9,423 bases of DNA, taken from positions 1 through 9,423 of the forward strand of contig JAZQGH010000131.1 of assembly GCA_045539925.1 (NCBI GenBank), given 5' to 3'. Origin of the DNA: SFWF01 sp045539925. GTDB lineage: Bacteria > Bacillota > Clostridia > Oscillospirales > Acutalibacteraceae. The position numbers were made by a program, and so were the translations under genes. Below, in pieces: positions 6,481 to 9,423 of this stretch. Every line of letters begins with the position of its first letter. Position 1 is the first letter of the stretch. Below the pieces are notes generated by a model. The model saw only the letters and a list, made by a program, of their open reading frames with translations, made no database searches and had not been told where the DNA came from.

Positions 6481-7284
6481 CTAACGCAGTTTTCTGTACT
6501 GCAGGGGTCTAAGTCCCGTTTTTTGCTTAAAAAGATTGGAAAAATAGTGCATATCACTATACCCAAGAGTTTCGGCTATATCTCCTATCGACATATTGGT
6601 ATCGGAAAGAAGTGTACGGGCCGCCTGTATTTTTCGTTCTATCTGGTAGGCGTAAGGAGTAGTGCCGAATTCTTTTTGAAATAGCTTTAAGCAGTAGTCG
6701 GTGGAACGGAATATTGCTGAGGCAAGTTCTTTTCCCGATACTATTCTGTTAAGGTTTGCGTCAAGATAACCTTTAAGCTTTATTACCTCTTCGCTGTGGG
6801 CTGACATATGCTCTGCCTTTTGAAGTCGGGATAAAATCTCTACAAGGATTCCGTGAAAGGTCGACTGAATATCAGCATCAGACAGGTCTGAGTGCATTGT
6901 TATAAGCACCCGTTCAAATAGCTCTTTAAGCCCATTACCGTCAAAAATATGCTTTTTGCTAAGCTCGAAATCTGTAACCAGCCGTGTGCAAAGAGGAGTG
7001 TCGTCTATGTTCATAAAAATCTTGGTAAAGGGGTTATCGCGGTCGGAATAATATTCCTGATCCATCCCTGCAGGTAGAAAATATATCATATCCTGCTTTA
7101 CTTGGTGTGGCACACCCTCCAGTATAACATAGCCCTCTCCCTCGACTATGTATTCAATCACCGAAACAAATGATTTCGGTCTGCAAATATGATAGGTATC
7201 GTCTGGGTAGGTTATACCTGCCATTGAAATGTGAAGAGGAGAACCGTCTTTGGGGGCAGGGAAGGTTTTTCTAACTTCATTCAA
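6481..7284 (-). CDS. AraC-family transcriptional regulator (second copy in locus)
   Basis: This is a 267-residue AraC/XylS-family regulator, distinct in sequence from the one at 1644-2498. Residues about 18-100 form an AraC-type ligand-binding cupin (SVIEYIVEGEGYVILEG, then FLPAGMDQEYYS), and a helical linker follows. The C-terminal domain has two helix-turn-helix units, VSGKELASAIFRSTDYCLKL (about 182-201) and IGDIAETLGYSDMHYFSNLF (about 233-252), ending in the typical TGLRPLQYRK. The start is a TTG at 7282-7284, supported by GAGGA seven bases upstream; no ATG is available in this frame nearby. The gene is followed on the same strand by the GH127 gene and is divergent from the GtaA-type gene, so it probably controls both by sensing a sugar released from their substrate. 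The stop is TAG. The effector is unknown. Confidence 0.94.
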   Translation of the reverse strand: MNEVRKTFPAPKDGSPLHISMAGITYPDDTYHICRPKSFVSVIEYIVEGEGYVILEGVPHQVKQDMIYFLPAGMDQEYYSDRDNPFTKIFMNIDDTPLCTRLVTDFELSKKHIFDGNGLKELFERVLITMHSDLSDADIQSTFHGILVEILSRLQKAEHMSAHSEEVIKLKGYLDANLNRIVSGKELASAIFRSTDYCLKLFQKEFGTTPYAYQIERKIQAARTLLSDTNMSIGDIAETLGYSDMHYFSNLFKQKTGLRPLQYRKLR

Positions 7285-7319
7285 ATTGTTTTCCTCACTT
7301 TTATAAATTAAAATAGACC

Positions 7320-7348
7320 TTGTTTTTCAACACTTTGACAATTATAAT
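7320..7348 (+). promoter_or_regulatory. Probable promoter of the GtaA-type gene in the divergent spacer
   Basis: TTGTTT (7320-7325) and a consensus TATAAT (7343-7348) are separated by 17 bases, predicting a start near 7355. AAGGAG at 7371-7376, nine bases before the ATG at 7386, is the ribosome binding site. A TTGACA at 7335-7340 overlaps the spacer but has no good -10 at the right distance. The weak -35 suits activation by the divergent AraC-type regulator. Confidence 0.6.
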
Positions 7349-7385
7349 ACAGTCATAAAACTAAATCAAGAAGGAGTTTTGCCTT

Positions 7386-9300
7386 ATGAAAATGCGTCCA
7401 CCCGCAACCCCCATTATCAATATTGATCCTTACTTTTCGGTATGGACCGAAGCAACAGTTCTTAAAAACACCGTGCACTGGACAGGAAAGCCCAATACAA
7501 TGCGTGGCAGAGTCTTTGTAGACGGAACAGAGTATCATTTCCTCGGTCAGAACAACCAGCCAAGGCATCAGCCTGTCGAAGTGCCTAATATGACTGTAGA
7601 AAGAACAGAGATAGATGCCTATTCTACTATAATTACATACAGTAACGAGATTATCCGCCTTACCGTTCATTTCACCTCTCCAACCTTAGTGGAACACCTT
7701 TATCTTGCCTCCCGTCCCGTCGCATATTGCAAGGCTTCCTATGAGAGTCTTGACGGGAAAAACCATAAGGTCAGCGTGAAGTTTGTCGCTTCTGAGGAGC
7801 TTGTGCTGGAGCATAAGGGCGAGGGCAGAGCCATCGCAAACCCTGTCTTGATAGAAGGCATTACCGCAATTAAAATGGGTAACGGCAAACAAAATGTGCT
7901 CTGGCGCAGCGGAGACGACATCCGTATCGACTGGGGCTATCTCTATCTTGCCGTTAAAGGAGAAGGAAAGACAGGTCATACAGTATTTAACGATATGTAT
8001 GCCGCAACTGTTGAAGCTGAGCTTGAAAACGAGGCTCTTTTCCTCTTTGCGTATGACGATATAGAAAGCATTCAGTATTTTGGCGAAAACCTTAAAGCAT
8101 ACTGGAAAAAAAGACGGAAAAACCATAGAAGAAGCCATTATAGAGGCTGCAGCAGATTATGAAGATACCCTTGCACGTTGTAATGCTTTCTCGGATAAGA
8201 TAAAAGCGGCTGCAATCGAAAAGGGAAGCGAAAAGTACGCAGAATTGCTTATGCTTTCGGTTCGCCAGATAATGGCGGCGCATAAGCTCGTTGTAGATAA
8301 AGAAGGCAACAACCTCTTCATTTCTAAGGAATGTCATTCAAATGGCTGTGCTGCTACAGTCGATGTAACCTATCCTTCAGCTCCCATATTCCTGCTTTAT
8401 AATGTAGAGCTTCTCAAGGCAATGCTGCGTCCTGTAATGAAATATGCCTATTCTGACGAGTGGACTTTCGACTTTGCGCCTCACGATGTGGGTCAATATC
8501 CTTTGGTTAACGGTCAGGTGTACTGGGTAGATCGCAATCCTGACGGAACTGCTAAGCACATAAACTTCTACGGACAGATGCCCGTTGAGGAGTGCGGAAA
8601 TATGATAATCCTCTTTGCCGCAATTGCGGATGTTGAGGGCAATACAGATTTTGCAAAGGATCATCTTGATATCATCAAAATTTGGAACGAGTATCTTATC
8701 AAATATGGCTTAGACCCCGAAGATCAGCTCTGTACCGATGACTTTGCAGGTCGTCTGGCCCATAATGTAAACCTGGCAATAAAGGCAATAATGGGTATCG
8801 CAGGCTGTTCGAGAATACTCGAAAAGCTCGGTGATACCGACGAGGCTGCTAAAATTATGGCAAAGGCTAAAGAATATGCCGCATCACTGGTTGAGCGTGC
8901 CGCAAATCCCGACGGAAACTACCGTCTTACCTTCGATAATGAAGGCACCTTCTCACTTAAATATAATTCTATCTGGGATAAGCTCTGGGGCACAAACCTC
9001 TTCCCCGAAGAGTTCTATAAGGGCGAGATTGAGCGCTACAAAAAAGAGCTTTTACCCTATGGTGTTCCCCTCGATTCCAGAGAGAAATTCACCAAGTCCG
9101 ATTGGCTTGTGTGGGCAGCTTCTCTTGCTGATAATAAAGACGATTTTAATACACTCGTAGATACTCTTTGGGCAGCATACAATACTATGAGAACTTGGGC
9201 TCCTATGACCGACTGGTACTTCGCAGACACATCTCATATGACAGGCTTCCGCCACAGAACCGTTCAGGGCGGACTCTTCATAAAGCTTTTGTTTGACTGA
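7386..9300 (+). pseudogene. GtaA-type (DUF4964/DUF5127/DUF4965/DUF1793) protein, split by +1 frameshift
   Basis: Two overlapping frames form one 637-residue protein. The first runs to residue 242 (...LKAYWKK); removing one A from the A7 tract at 8106-8112 continues it as DGKTIEEAIIEAAADYED to the end. The N-terminus RPPATPIINIDPYFSVW is the usual start of the DUF4964/DUF5127 beta-rich part. The C-terminal (alpha/alpha)-barrel part has family-typical stretches: HDVGQYP (366-372), PVEECGNM (399-406), QLCTDDFAGRLAHNVNL (about 447-463), YNSIWDKLWGTNLFP, YGVPLDSR and RTVQGGLF near the end. The family is named after fungal glutaminase A, but bacterial members usually sit among glycan genes and their activity is poorly defined; glycoside hydrolysis is my inference from the fold and neighbours. 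There is no signal peptide. The second frame's own start at 8080 has no ribosome binding site and encodes out-of-frame junk (MAKTLKHTG). The end is TGA followed directly by TAG. Confidence 0.9.
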
Positions 9301-9314
9301 TAGTTAAATTAATT

Positions 9315-9351
9315 AAAAAATCTCGAAATGCGCCCCATATCGGGATTTTTT
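9315..9351 (+). terminator. Rho-independent terminator after the GtaA-type gene
   Basis: AAAAAATCTCG (9315-9325) pairs with CGGGATTTTTT (9341-9351), giving 11 pairs including one G-U, with a 15-base loop. It begins 14 bases after the stop codon. T runs follow, including a T10 at 9356-9365, so it fits an intrinsic terminator well. Confidence 0.85.
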
Positions 9352-9423
9352 ATGCTTTTTTTTTTCTGTAATATTTTCGGGTGGTTGGGGGGAAATTCTC
9401 CAAAACCCCCTATTCGCGGTCGT
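9352..9423. other. Noncoding tail with T10 run and G6/C5 inverted repeat
   Basis: No gene is visible. A T10 run (9356-9365) is followed by G6 (9387-9392) and C5 (9406-9410), which can pair across a loop of about 13 bases. It may be the start of another terminator or the edge of the next feature; the window ends before this can be judged. Confidence 0.3.

Noticed and set aside
8103..8115. Programmed -1 ribosomal frameshift at the A7 tract
   Set aside because: The required shift is +1 relative to the upstream frame, so a dnaX-type -1 slippery mechanism gives the wrong frame. Transcriptional slippage remains possible but unproven.
8080..9300. An independent gene starting at 8080
   Set aside because: The first 11 residues (MAKTLKHTGKK) are an out-of-frame reading of the upstream gene, no ribosome binding site precedes it, and the true frame joins at the A7 tract.
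9381..9410. G-quadruplex at the window end
   Set aside because: Only GGG, GG and one G6 run are present, not four G-runs of three or more; a G/C hairpin explains it better.

Overview
The window looks like chromosomal DNA from a low-to-mid GC Gram-positive anaerobe, most likely a gut-type clostridium (Bacillota, Clostridia, possibly Oscillospirales). This is inferred from strong AGGAG-type ribosome binding sites, GTG/TTG starts, the SecA C-terminus, and a carbohydrate locus pairing AraC regulators with GH127 and GtaA-type genes. No ribosomal RNA or other taxonomic marker is present, so the placement is tentative.

Layout: (a) 1-1196 is the 3' part of secA (+), whose 5' end lies outside the window. 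(b) 1197-1643 is noncoding but full of structure. It holds three related stem-loop repeats and a nested palindrome of about 125 bp whose core is a strong bidirectional terminator, all between the convergent secA and first araC-type genes. (c) 1644-4393 is a divergent unit: an AraC-family regulator (-) facing a two-gene operon (+) that encodes a TIM-barrel sugar isomerase/epimerase and a Gfo/Idh/MocA dehydrogenase. (d) 4394-4567 holds a long hairpin that probably ends transcription from both sides. (e) 4568-7284 (-) is a second AraC-family regulator followed by a GH127 (beta-L-arabinofuranosidase family) gene. That gene is interrupted by a single in-frame TGA where a glycine is expected. (f) 7386-9300 (+) is divergent from the second regulator and encodes a GtaA-type (DUF4964/DUF5127/DUF4965/DUF1793 architecture) protein. 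It is split by a one-base frameshift in an A7 tract. A clear terminator follows.

Taken together, genes (c)-(f) look like a small, two-regulator carbohydrate-use locus. A cytoplasmic glycosidase of GH127 type, an uncharacterised (alpha/alpha)6-type GtaA-like protein, an epimerase and an NAD(P)-dependent sugar dehydrogenase would trim an imported oligosaccharide and interconvert the released sugar. None of the enzymes shows a signal peptide and no transporter is present, so uptake must be encoded elsewhere. The most notable feature is that both putative glycan-active enzymes are broken, each by a single-base event, with otherwise intact sequence on both sides. Recent decay, phase variation, recoding and assembly error are all possible; the sequence alone cannot decide.
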